From assembly GCA_035282865.1 (NCBI GenBank), contig DATEVB010000238.1, positions 1 through 40,140 on the forward strand: a DNA stretch of 40,140 nt. Reading direction: 5' to 3'. The notes below the pieces were generated by a model. It saw only the letters and a program-made list of their open reading frames with translations, ran no database searches and was not told the DNA's origin. A program made the position numbers and the translations under genes. The DNA is from UBA4744 sp035282865 (GTDB taxonomy: Bacteria; Actinomycetota; Acidimicrobiia; Spongiisociales; UBA4744). Shown here in pieces: positions 30,472-38,255 of the stretch; position 1 is the first letter of the stretch, and every line of letters starts with the position of its first letter.

Positions 30472-32550
30472 ATGACGGAACAATATCCCGGGTGCCCCGA
30501 CCCGCTTGGTGCTCTCCTCGAGCCCGACGGAGTCAACTTCAGCGTCTATTCACGCAGCGCCGACCGTTTGGAACTGTTGCTATACGATGACGTCGACGCC
30601 GACCAGCCGGCCCGGGTGATCAGGCTCGACCCCCGCCGTCACCGGACGTATCACTACTGGCACGCCTTCGTCCCCGATCTGGGCCCGGGCCAGCTCTACG
30701 CCTATCGGGCGTACGGCCCGACCGATCCAACCCGAGGTCTCCGCTTCGATCCGACCAAAGTGCTGCTCGACCCCTATGGGCGCGCCATCGCCACGCCCTC
30801 CGACTATCGCCGGAGCGCCGCCTGCCGCCCGGGACCCAACGACCGGCACGCCTTCAAGAGCGTGGTTGCCGACGTCTCGTCTTACGACTGGGAAGGCGAC
30901 ACCCACCTCCGCCGTCCATTCGCAGAGACGGTCATCTATGAGATGCACGTCGGTGGATTCACCAGGCATCCCAGTTCGGGTGTCGATCCCGAGAAACGAG
31001 GGACCTATGTCGGGCTGATCGACAAGATCCCCTACCTGCAAGACCTCGGCATCACTGCGGTGGAGTTGCTGCCCGTTTTCCAGTTCGACTGGCAGGACGC
31101 TCCCGCCGGGCTGACCAATTACTGGGGCTACTCCCCCCTTTCGTTCTTCGCTCCGCACTGCGGCTACAGCTCATGTCGCGATCCCCTGGCCCCGCTCCAT
31201 GAGTTCCGCGACATGGTCAAGGCGCTCCATCGGGCCGGTATCGAGGTGATCCTCGACGTCGTCTACAACCACACCGCCGAGGGCGGTGAAGACGGTCCGA
31301 CCATGAGCTTTCGAGGGCTCGAGGACTCCGTCTACTACATCATGGAGGACGGCGGCCGCAGTTACGCCAACTTCGCCGGAACCGGCAACACCCTCAACGC
31401 CAATCAGTCGATCGTTCGCCGTTTGATCCTCGACAGCCTCCACTACTGGGTCAAGGAGATGCACGTAGACGGGTTCAGGTTCGATCTGGCCTCGATTCTG
31501 TCTCGCGACGAGGAGGGCCGACCGATTCCCAATCCGCCCGTACTCTGGGATATCGAGTCGGATCCGACCCTGGCCGGCACCAAACTCATCGCTGAGGCCT
31601 GGGACGCAGCCGGCCTCTACCAGGTGGGCCATTTCATCGGTGACAGCTGGAAAGAGTGGAACGGTCAATTCCGGGACGACGTCCGGGCCTTCGTGCGCGG
31701 AGATGAGCAGATGGTGCCACGCCTCGCCGACCGGCTGCTGGGTAGTCCGGATCTATACGCCGACGATGGCCGCGAGGCCGAGCAGAGCATCAACTTCGTT
31801 ACCAGCCACGATGGTTTCACCCTCCAGGACCTCGTGTCCTACAACACCAAGCACAATGAGGCCAACGGCGAACACAACCGCGACGGCTCCGATTTCAACC
31901 ACTCCCACAACTACGGCGTGGAGGGACCCACCGACGACCCGTCCATCGAGACTGTCCGCAAGCGGCAGATCAAGAACCTCCTCGCCATCGATCTCCTGTC
32001 ACTGGGCGCTCCGATGATCCTCATGGGCGACGAGGTGCGGCGCACCCAGCAGGGGAACAACAACGCCTATTGTCAGGACAATGACATCAGCTGGTTCGAC
32101 TGGTCGAACCTGGAGACCCACCGGGACATCTACCGGTTCGTGAAGGAATTGATACGGCTGCGCTTCATCCGCGCGTCGGTTGCCCGGGAGGCGCACCACC
32201 TCTCGCTGGAGGAGCTCACCCGGCGGGCGGGCATCAAATTGCACGGAGTCAGCTTGGGCAGCCCCGACTTCCGGGACGACTCCCACAGCCTGGCAATCTC
32301 GGCATCCAGCCTCTCCGGCGACTTGTTGATGCACTTCGCGCTGAGCGCCTACCAGGACCCCCTGGACTTCGAGTTGCCGGAGCTTCCCGAATGGGCAACA
32401 AGCGGATGGCGCCGGATCGTCGATACGTCGCTGGAATCCCCCGACGACATCACCCTACCGCCGGACGCACCACGGGTCGACGGCCCGAGCTACCGTGTCC
32501 GGGGTCGATCGGTAGTCGTTCTCTTCGCCGCCGCCACACCATCGGTCTGA
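30472..32550 (+). CDS. glgX: Glycogen debranching enzyme GlgX (isoamylase type)
   Basis: A 692-residue GH13 enzyme. An N-terminal CBM48 domain (about 10-105) with YAYRAYGPTDPTRGLRFDP is followed by the catalytic barrel: DVVYNHTAE at 262-270, GFRFD with nucleophile Asp338, acid/base Glu375 in KLIAEAW, and TSHDGF with Asp447. The VEGPTDDPSIETVRKRQIKN segment and GNNNAYCQDND are typical of GlgX/TreX. It hydrolyses alpha-1,6 branches of phosphorylase-limited glycogen. ATG 30472 follows GAGAGG. No other glycogen or trehalose gene lies in the window. It converges on the MFS gene. Confidence 0.95.
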   Translation: MTEQYPGCPDPLGALLEPDGVNFSVYSRSADRLELLLYDDVDADQPARVIRLDPRRHRTYHYWHAFVPDLGPGQLYAYRAYGPTDPTRGLRFDPTKVLLDPYGRAIATPSDYRRSAACRPGPNDRHAFKSVVADVSSYDWEGDTHLRRPFAETVIYEMHVGGFTRHPSSGVDPEKRGTYVGLIDKIPYLQDLGITAVELLPVFQFDWQDAPAGLTNYWGYSPLSFFAPHCGYSSCRDPLAPLHEFRDMVKALHRAGIEVILDVVYNHTAEGGEDGPTMSFRGLEDSVYYIMEDGGRSYANFAGTGNTLNANQSIVRRLILDSLHYWVKEMHVDGFRFDLASILSRDEEGRPIPNPPVLWDIESDPTLAGTKLIAEAWDAAGLYQVGHFIGDSWKEWNGQFRDDVRAFVRGDEQMVPRLADRLLGSPDLYADDGREAEQSINFVTSHDGFTLQDLVSYNTKHNEANGEHNRDGSDFNHSHNYGVEGPTDDPSIETVRKRQIKNLLAIDLLSLGAPMILMGDEVRRTQQGNNNAYCQDNDISWFDWSNLETHRDIYRFVKELIRLRFIRASVAREAHHLSLEELTRRAGIKLHGVSLGSPDFRDDSHSLAISASSLSGDLLMHFALSAYQDPLDFELPELPEWATSGWRRIVDTSLESPDDITLPPDAPRVDGPSYRVRGRSVVVLFAAATPSV

Positions 32551-32557
32551 GGGACGG

Positions 32558-32571
32558 GCCGGAGTCCCGGC
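32558..32571. terminator. Hairpin between convergent glgX and MFS genes
   Basis: GCCGG and CCGGC around a 4-base loop lie in the 32-base gap between the two stops. No T run; it may still serve both genes as a weak terminator. Confidence 0.3.
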
Positions 32572-32582
32572 TTCCGTCCGGT

Positions 32583-33764
32583 CTATTCGCCCGGTTTTGC
32601 CTCACGCACCCAACCGATCAGCAGGGCCAGGGCCACAAGGTTGGCGGCCGCGGCCACCAACGTGTTGGCGGTCAGCCCGGACCGCTCGTAGAGGAAAGGC
32701 CCCACCGACGCCCCGACCGCCCGCCCGAGCCCCATCCCAACCGCGAGCAGCGCCAGGAAGCGGGTGCGGGCCGCCGGCCGAAACTCGGAGGCAAGAGGAA
32801 AGGTCGAGACGATCGTGAATTCAAAACCGGCCAGCGCCAGGGCCATACTCGCCAGGCCGATCACGAGGTTGGCATTCGTGGCGGCTAGGAGCAGGTAGGC
32901 AACGGCCGAGATGACGAGGCCGATCGCCACCGATCGTCGCTTGCCGATCCGATCGGTCCATATCAGCGTTGAGCCCTCGCCTACCAGTTCGGACACGGCA
33001 ACGAGCACCCCGGCCGCCCCCAGCGCCAGGAGCGACAACCCGAACCCATCTTCCAACCAGGCGCCGAACACAACGAACATGACCTCGGAAGCGCCCGAAT
33101 AGAGCCCGACGCCGACCAGGAGAGCTACGGCACTGCGGTCCAAGGCCAGTTTGGGGCGGGCCGCGTCGGTGGACCGGCGGTCCGACTCGATGACCCACCG
33201 CATAGCCACGAGCGAAAGAACACTGAGCGTAGCGATCCCCCAGAAGGGAGCGGTCCATCCGAATCGTGCGATGAGCCACCCGGCCGCGGGCGCCCCGACC
33301 AGCAATGAACTCGCCCAGGTCAGCTCAATGACCCCCAGGTAACGAGCGCGCATCCGGTACGGGGTTCGATCGGAGAGATAGGCCTGGGCGGCCACGTCAA
33401 ACACCGGTTTCCCGAGGCCCAGGAAGATGAACCCGATGAGAGCCCCGGCGAACACACCGGTGGCGGCCGTTACGGCCGCCCCGGTGGCGAACATCGTCAA
33501 ACCGGCGGCAATCAGGCGGTGCCGGCGTTCACTACGTCCGAGAAACCGGACGGCCGCCGGAGTGGCCAACCCGGTGACCCATCTGGCCGAGACCAGCAAA
33601 CCGGCCTGGGTGAATGGGATTCCGAGACCTCTGGCGATGACCGGTAGGAAGGGATAGACGAATCGATATCCGGTATTCAGGACCAGCCGTGCTCCGGCGA
33701 GGAAAACGAGCGCACCGGTCAGCGGTGCCTGGGTCTTGTCTGGTGTCGGCGCTTGATGGTCCAT
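32583..33764 (-). CDS. MFS transporter
   Basis: A 393-residue membrane protein with about 12 hydrophobic segments and the usual long polar loop near the middle (ESDRRSTDAARPKLALD, about 213-229). MFS loop features include ARWVTGLATPAAVRFLGRSERRHR after helix 2 and WTDRIGKRRSVAIG after helix 8. Substrate is unknown; the pattern is that of drug- or sugar-efflux-type MFS proteins. ATG 33764 is seven bases from GAGG; an adjacent GTG one codon earlier is too close to it. It converges with glgX. Nothing nearby indicates the cargo. Confidence 0.88.
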   Translation of the reverse strand: MDHQAPTPDKTQAPLTGALVFLAGARLVLNTGYRFVYPFLPVIARGLGIPFTQAGLLVSARWVTGLATPAAVRFLGRSERRHRLIAAGLTMFATGAAVTAATGVFAGALIGFIFLGLGKPVFDVAAQAYLSDRTPYRMRARYLGVIELTWASSLLVGAPAAGWLIARFGWTAPFWGIATLSVLSLVAMRWVIESDRRSTDAARPKLALDRSAVALLVGVGLYSGASEVMFVVFGAWLEDGFGLSLLALGAAGVLVAVSELVGEGSTLIWTDRIGKRRSVAIGLVISAVAYLLLAATNANLVIGLASMALALAGFEFTIVSTFPLASEFRPAARTRFLALLAVGMGLGRAVGASVGPFLYERSGLTANTLVAAAANLVALALLIGWVREAKPGE

Positions 33765-33923
33765 CACGTGTCCTCAACGGTGCAGTCTGGCAGCCGGGTG
33801 GTAGGGGGGTGGATGGGAACCTTCCGCGGCCCGGCGCCCCAGAGGCTCACCCCTCGTGAATATGTGAAGAAGACGGACTGGACCACCATAGGGGCGGACC
33901 TCCACAACCGGTGCGGAGGGGCG

Positions 33924-33929
33924 TAGGAT
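33924..33929 (+). promoter_or_regulatory. -10 box candidate (TAGGAT)
   Basis: TAGGAT lies 23 bases before ATG 33953. The short leader holds CCTCC-GAGA-GGAGG (33933-33946), a 5-bp stem that would cover the ribosome site if the transcript begins early enough to include the first arm. Confidence 0.4.
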
Positions 33930-33952
33930 CAACCTCCGAGAGGAGGCTATTC

Positions 33953-34522
33953 ATGCAGTCGCATAAGACAGGCCCGTGGGCCGGAAGGCTCGCTCTGGTC
34001 CTCGGTGTCGTTGCCTCCGTCTTGATCCTTCCGGCTACGGCCATGGCGGGGATCGAAGGCGGTTGCACCGGATCCGTTGTCATCGACGGCACCACCTACG
34101 GGCCCAACAACGACACGGTTGACAACCCGATTGTGGTGCCGATCGAACAGGATGGAGTGGTCGCTCTCTGGGAGGGCGAGGTTCCTTTCGACAACAGGAA
34201 CAACCAGGGAGAACTCGGCATCGTCGTCGGGCCTTTCACCATCCGAATCGCGGATTGGGGCGGCGCCAATACGGAGAACGACGCCGGCAACTCGGGTTCG
34301 TACAGCATCGAGGAATTCAAAGATCTGTTCCCCGTTCCAGAGTCACTCATCCCGAGAGGTGTGTACCAGCTGAGTGGTGAACACACGGCCGACGGCGGCA
34401 GGTGCACCGGCACCGTCATGGTGAAGCTGGAGGGGTCCGGGACCATCGGCATCGCAACCGCAGTCGGAGCGGGGGTCACGTTCCTCACTTTGCTCGGCGC
34501 GGGATTGAGGAGGAAGTCATGA
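33953..34522 (+). CDS. Secreted, C-terminally anchored protein of unknown function
   Basis: A 189-residue protein. A signal peptide spans residues 1-32 (basic lead, LALVLGVVASVLIL, cleavage after AMA). The mature part has a likely Cys pair (C38 in GGCTGS and a late Cys in GGRCTG) and Gly/Asn/Asp-rich beta-type sequence. A C-terminal hydrophobic helix (about 163-184) followed by RRKS resembles a membrane anchor with basic stop-transfer, giving the look of a cell-surface protein. No LPxTG sorting motif is present. A strong site, GAGGAGG, precedes ATG 33953. Its TGA overlaps the next ATG. Confidence 0.75.
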   Translation: MQSHKTGPWAGRLALVLGVVASVLILPATAMAGIEGGCTGSVVIDGTTYGPNNDTVDNPIVVPIEQDGVVALWEGEVPFDNRNNQGELGIVVGPFTIRIADWGGANTENDAGNSGSYSIEEFKDLFPVPESLIPRGVYQLSGEHTADGGRCTGTVMVKLEGSGTIGIATAVGAGVTFLTLLGAGLRRKS

Positions 34523-34701
34523 GGGGTCGTCCGATCCTCGGGTTCATATCCGGCTTGCTGTTTGGCCTCTTCCTGGCTTTCACGCTCCAGCAGTTCGGCA
34601 TCATGCCCCTCTCCACGTTGAGTGTGATCGGGTTTCCCATCATCGGGATCGTGGTTGGCCTCGGCTTGGCGGCCTGGGCGCCGTTCGGGAACAAGACCTG
34701 A
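34519..34701 (+). CDS. Two-helix small membrane protein
   Basis: A 60-residue protein that is mostly membrane: helix 1 about 7-25 (ILGFISGLLFGLFLAFTL) and helix 2 about 35-55 (LSVIGFPIIGIVVGLGLAAW). ATG 34519 follows GAGGAAGTC and overlaps the TGA of the surface-protein gene (ATGA), so it is translated with it. Function unknown; it may assist or anchor its partner. Confidence 0.7.
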   Translation: MRGRPILGFISGLLFGLFLAFTLQQFGIMPLSTLSVIGFPIIGIVVGLGLAAWAPFGNKT

Positions 34702-34748
34702 CCGGCCGCCTTCGGTAACGGTTCCGGGGCGGATCTCCCACTCAATCT

Positions 34749-34776
34749 CGTGACGTGATCCCGTTCTTGCGTCACG
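34749..34776. repeat. Inverted repeat CGTGACG / CGTCACG
   Basis: Perfect 7-base arms with a 14-base spacer straddle the candidate GTG at 34755. It could be an operator or an RNA stem controlling that frame. Confidence 0.3.
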
Positions 34777-35015
34777 TCTCCGCCCAGATCTACAACCGGG
34801 TCGAACAGTACGAACAATTGACAGAGGCGTTGAGCGGACCGGCCCCGGGTCGTACCGCGCCCCCCAAAACGCCCGGTGGTCGAAAAGAGGCTGGTGTGGT
34901 GCCCGATGAACACAGCCGCCGCTTTCCCACGGCGCACCTTACGACCACTCCGGGTGGTCGCAAAGGCACAAAACGCGCGCGAGCAGACGGACTAGTCCCC
35001 CGAGTGAACGGATAA
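34755..35015 (+). CDS. Candidate small protein with repeated TPGGRK motif
   Basis: An 86-codon frame starting GTG 34755 with no ribosome site. The N-terminus (HVSAQIYNRVEQYEQLTEAL) could be a helix; the rest is Pro/Gly/Arg-rich and basic. TPGGRK occurs at residues 39-44 and 65-70. The two copies differ at three bases, all third codon positions and all synonymous, which favours real coding in this frame. Against it: no site, unusual composition and an overlapping hairpin (34942-34960). It fills most of the 476-base gap between the small membrane gene and the radical SAM gene; the remainder (35016-35177) holds no gene I can see. Confidence 0.4.
   Translation: MIPFLRHVSAQIYNRVEQYEQLTEALSGPAPGRTAPPKTPGGRKEAGVVPDEHSRRFPTAHLTTTPGGRKGTKRARADGLVPRVNG
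34942..34960 (+). repeat. Hairpin CGACCAC / GTGGTCG
   Basis: A 7-bp perfect stem with a 5-base loop. The left arm could alternatively pair with CCCGGTGGTCG at 34872-34882, so two exclusive RNA structures are possible. Confidence 0.35.
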
Positions 35016-35165
35016 TGGGGTGATTGAAGTCGCCCTCATGCTGGCCCGGGTGCATCCGCTTCCCTGCAGGGACCCCGGCCGGGCGACACCCTCTGGTCCG
35101 GCAAGCATGCGCTGGCCGACCTCTTTCGGGTCGGATTGGTGAGCCCGGGCAGCCACGGCCACCGG

Positions 35166-35171
35166 TACGCT
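35166..35171 (+). promoter_or_regulatory. -10 box (TACGCT) for a leaderless radical SAM gene
   Basis: TACGCT is followed by exactly six bases and ATG 35178, the leaderless spacing also seen at 21011 and 23882. Confidence 0.5.
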
Positions 35172-35177
35172 TGATCC

Positions 35178-36140
35178 ATGAGGTCGGGATCGACCCGAGA
35201 GGTGAGCCCGGTGTCCACCCAATACGAGCCCGCCTATCTGGCGGTGCAACGCGGCAGCGGTTTCGACGCCCGAATCAGCCGGGCGATGGCGGAGCTGGCG
35301 AACTGCCGAGCCTGTCCCCGGAACTGTGGTGTCGATCGATCGAGGGCTGATCTACCCCTGTGCCGGATTGGACGGCTCGCCCGGGTGGCGGCCGCTTTCC
35401 CCCATTTCGGAGAGGAGGATTGCCTGCGCGGGACGAGGGGTTCCGGGACGATCTTCTTCTCCTCTTGCAATCTGCGGTGCGTGTTTTGCCAGAATTGGGA
35501 CATCTCTTCTTCCCCAACCGGTCGGGAAGTGGACCCATCGGAACTTGCCGACCTAATGCTCGACCTTCAAGACGCCGGATGCCACAACATCAACCTGGTG
35601 ACACCCGAGCACGTCGCCTCGCATATCGTCGAGGCATTGGCGGTAGCCATCCCGGGAGGATTGCGCATCCCCCTGGTCTACAACACCAGCGCCTATGACG
35701 GGCTCCCCTCGCTCCACTTGATGGATGGTCTGATCGACATCTACATGCCCGACTTCAAGTTCTGGAGGCCGGAAACCGCCCGCCGCCTGGCACGGGCATC
35801 GGACTACCCGGAGGTGGCCCGAACAGCCATCGCCGAGATGCATCGCCAGGTCGGAGATCTGCAACTGGGGCCGAGTGGCGTAGCGCGACGCGGCCTGCTC
35901 GTACGACATTTGGTGATGCCGGGCCAGCTGACCGAAGCGGCCGCCATCTTCCGCTGGCTGGCGAACGAGATCTCACCGGACACTTACCTGAACATCATGG
36001 GCCAATACCGGCCAGACCATCGGGTACCCGGCAACTCTCGCTACGGGGACATCGATCGCCGTGTGCGGCAGGAGGAGGTCGATGCCGCCATGGCGGCTGC
36101 CCGGCGGGCCGGATTGTGGCGACTGGACCGGCGGTCATGA
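35178..36140 (+). CDS. Radical SAM protein, PflX-like
   Basis: A 320-residue radical SAM enzyme. The SAM-cluster motif is CNLRCVFCQNWD with Cys97, Cys101 and Cys104. An N-terminal set of Cys (43, 46, 50 and 62; CRACPRNC then LCRIG) could bind another metal centre, as in PflX-type proteins. The core continues with NLVTPEHV and DIYMPDFKFW. Members resemble pyruvate formate-lyase activases but no glycyl-radical enzyme gene is nearby, and the target is unknown. ATG 35178 has a TACGCT box six bases upstream and no ribosome site. The TGA overlaps the ATG of the second radical SAM gene (ATGA), so both are made together. Confidence 0.88.
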   Translation: MRSGSTREVSPVSTQYEPAYLAVQRGSGFDARISRAMAELANCRACPRNCGVDRSRADLPLCRIGRLARVAAAFPHFGEEDCLRGTRGSGTIFFSSCNLRCVFCQNWDISSSPTGREVDPSELADLMLDLQDAGCHNINLVTPEHVASHIVEALAVAIPGGLRIPLVYNTSAYDGLPSLHLMDGLIDIYMPDFKFWRPETARRLARASDYPEVARTAIAEMHRQVGDLQLGPSGVARRGLLVRHLVMPGQLTEAAAIFRWLANEISPDTYLNIMGQYRPDHRVPGNSRYGDIDRRVRQEEVDAAMAAARRAGLWRLDRRS

Positions 36141-37261
36141 CCATAGACCCGGGATCTATTGGACCGCCCGGGGCCGTCGTCCCGACCCGGCATTGGCACT
36201 CGCTCGCCGATGGGAGGGTGCAGTGCGATTTGTGCCCGAGGTATTGCAAGCTTCGTGAGGGCCAACGGGGACTCTGCTTCGTGCGGGCCAGACTCGAAGA
36301 CCGGATCGTGCTCACCACGTACGGTCGGTCGTCGGGATTCTGTGTCGATCCGATCGAGAAGAAGCCGCTCAACCATTTCCTCCCCGGAACTCCGGTGTTG
36401 TCGTTTGGCACGGCCGGATGCAATCTCGCCTGTCGCTTCTGCCAGAACTGGGACATCTCCAAGGCCCGCCACTTCGACGCGCTCACTGATCAGGCCGCGC
36501 CCGCGCAGATCGCCCGGACGGCCGTCGAGCTCGGCTGCCGCAGCGTCGCCTTCACCTACAACGATCCCGTCATCTTCCACGAATACGCCGTCGACGTCGC
36601 CCGGACCTGCCACGCAGTCGATGTGCAGACGGTGGCGGTAACCGCCGGATACGTGTGTCCGGAGCCGCGGGCCGAGTTCTACGCCAACATCGATGCAGCC
36701 AACGTTGACCTGAAGGGTTTCACGGAGCAGTTCTACCGACGGGTGTGCGCCGGCCACTTGCAGCCGGTCTTGGAGACGCTGCAGTACCTCAACGACGAAA
36801 CCGACGTGTGGCTGGAGATCACCACCCTGCTCATTCCCGACCTCAACGACTCCGATCACGAGATCGACCGGATGACCTCGTGGATCATGGACCATCTCGG
36901 CCCCGACGTTCCGCTGCATTTCACCGCCTTTCACCCCGATTTCAAGATGCTCGACCGACCGCCTACTCCCCCGGCAACGCTCACCCGGGCCCGCCGGATC
37001 GGCATCGCCAACGGCCTGCACTACGTGTATACGGGCAATGTGGTCGATCCGGATGGCCAGGCAACCCGATGCCACACGTGCGGGAAGGTCGTTATTGGTC
37101 GCGACTGGCACAGGCTCGGTCGGTGGGGGCTCGATGACCAAGGCAGGTGCACCGCGTGCGGGACGCCCTGTGCCGGTGTCTTCGACCCGAACGGGCCCGG
37201 ATCGTGGGGTGGGCAACGGCTTCCGGTCCGGCTGGGAGGCTTCAGCGGGCCGGCCCGATGA
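36137..37261 (+). CDS. amrS: AmmeMemoRadiSam-system radical SAM enzyme (AmrS-like)
   Basis: A 374-residue radical SAM protein. N-terminal Cys30, 33, 37 and 47 (CDLCPRYC ... GLC) precede the SAM cluster CNLACRFCQNWD (Cys95, 99, 102). FTYNDPVIFHEYAVDVA, VTAGYVCPEP, DLKGFTEQFYRRVC and HFTAFHPDFKM are typical of the AmrS family. The C-terminus adds CHTCG and CTAC, a zinc-ribbon-like pair. The family is named for its genomic link with AMMECR1 and Memo proteins; its reaction is not established. The Memo gene is next door and convergent, overlapping by 20 bases; no AMMECR1 gene is visible here. Confidence 0.9.
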   Translation: MTIDPGSIGPPGAVVPTRHWHSLADGRVQCDLCPRYCKLREGQRGLCFVRARLEDRIVLTTYGRSSGFCVDPIEKKPLNHFLPGTPVLSFGTAGCNLACRFCQNWDISKARHFDALTDQAAPAQIARTAVELGCRSVAFTYNDPVIFHEYAVDVARTCHAVDVQTVAVTAGYVCPEPRAEFYANIDAANVDLKGFTEQFYRRVCAGHLQPVLETLQYLNDETDVWLEITTLLIPDLNDSDHEIDRMTSWIMDHLGPDVPLHFTAFHPDFKMLDRPPTPPATLTRARRIGIANGLHYVYTGNVVDPDGQATRCHTCGKVVIGRDWHRLGRWGLDDQGRCTACGTPCAGVFDPNGPGSWGGQRLPVRLGGFSGPAR

Positions 37262-38057
37262 CGAAGGAACCGTAGCCGACCACGGAGTTGCGATCCCCCG
37301 CTGTGTCACCGGATGACCGCAGATCGAGCAGGGAACACTCCCAACCCCGCTCCCGGGCCACCAACAGCGCGGCCTGAACGCCGACCAGACCGCAGGCGTC
37401 GCCCCGGGCGAGATCACGGGGGCGCCGCGCCACGATCGCCCGGGCCGTTCGCGTGTCGCGTACCCGGGCCGAGTCGTAGTCGAGGTAATGAGAGAGGTCT
37501 GAGCTGATCACGGCAACGCCGCCCTCGTTCTCGATCAGGTCTCCAAGCACCGCTGCCACGGTTTCCGGTTCGACGATGCCGGTCAACAAGGAGAGCACGG
37601 TGAGCTGATCGCGCACCACCTGCAGGAAGGGAAGCTGCACCTCAACGCTGTGTTCCCGACTATGAGCCGCCTGGTTGGGAGCGACGGCGGGGTGGGCCTC
37701 AGCCGTCGCCGTCAGCTCGGTATCCGCGCTGACGATCCCCAGTGGGGTGGCCAGACCTTCAACACCCGGCGTCGCCATACCGGGGAAAGCAACGAAATGC
37801 GAAGGGCCGATCACGACCATCCCCGGCGATCGAGCCACGCCCTGCAGGAGCCGGTAGGCGGTGGCTGCCACCGGTCCGGAGTACACGTAGCCGGCGTGCG
37901 GCACGATGAGGAACCGTACCTCAACCTCTGTTTCGGGAACGGCGCCCGCCGCCAGCATGTCATCTACTGAGCCGCGCAGCTCCTCGGGATCAGACGGGTA
38001 AAAGGAACCGGCCACGGCCGGCGACCGCACCGATCCACGGGAATGGTCCGGTTTCAT
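37242..38057 (-). CDS. amrB: Memo-family protein (AmmeMemoRadiSam system protein B)
   Basis: A 271-residue Memo-type protein related to LigB extradiol dioxygenases. RSPAVAGSFYPSDPEEL at the start is diagnostic. Possible metal ligands are His54 (VPHAGYVYSG), His87 (IGPSHF) and the late Cys in GDACGLVG, matching the His/His/Cys site described for human MEMO1. SSDLSHYLDY is also conserved. The start is ATG 38057; the frame upstream to 38192 is Arg/Ser-rich and unlikely. No good ribosome site is seen. It converges on amrS with a 20-base overlap, an unusual arrangement because these partners are more often on one strand. Confidence 0.9.
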   Translation of the reverse strand: MKPDHSRGSVRSPAVAGSFYPSDPEELRGSVDDMLAAGAVPETEVEVRFLIVPHAGYVYSGPVAATAYRLLQGVARSPGMVVIGPSHFVAFPGMATPGVEGLATPLGIVSADTELTATAEAHPAVAPNQAAHSREHSVEVQLPFLQVVRDQLTVLSLLTGIVEPETVAAVLGDLIENEGGVAVISSDLSHYLDYDSARVRDTRTARAIVARRPRDLARGDACGLVGVQAALLVARERGWECSLLDLRSSGDTAGDRNSVVGYGSFVIGPAR

Positions 38058-38193
38058 GTGCGAAGAGTGCCCTATCTGCCGACGGACCCAGGGAGTCTCC
38101 AAGCGTGCCGCTCTTACTGTCGCGCTGCCCGACGGTCGGGGCATAGAGCCCATCGACCCGTCGCGCCTCCACCATCCTCGCCAGCGATGCACC

Positions 38194-38199
38194 TAGTGT
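38194..38199 (+). promoter_or_regulatory. -10 box candidate (TAGTGT) before degV
   Basis: TAGTGT leaves a leader of about 50 bases to GTG 38256, containing GGGAGAG. Confidence 0.3.
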
Positions 38200-38255
38200 T
38201 GCCCTCAGCAGAATGCAGGTCGGTGCACTCGCTACCGCGATGGGAGAGTGGATCG

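Noticed and set aside
35016..35177. Possible riboswitch before the first radical SAM gene
   Set aside because: G+C-rich stems can be drawn, but no cobalamin, TPP, FMN, SAM or glycine signature is present, and the gene appears leaderless.
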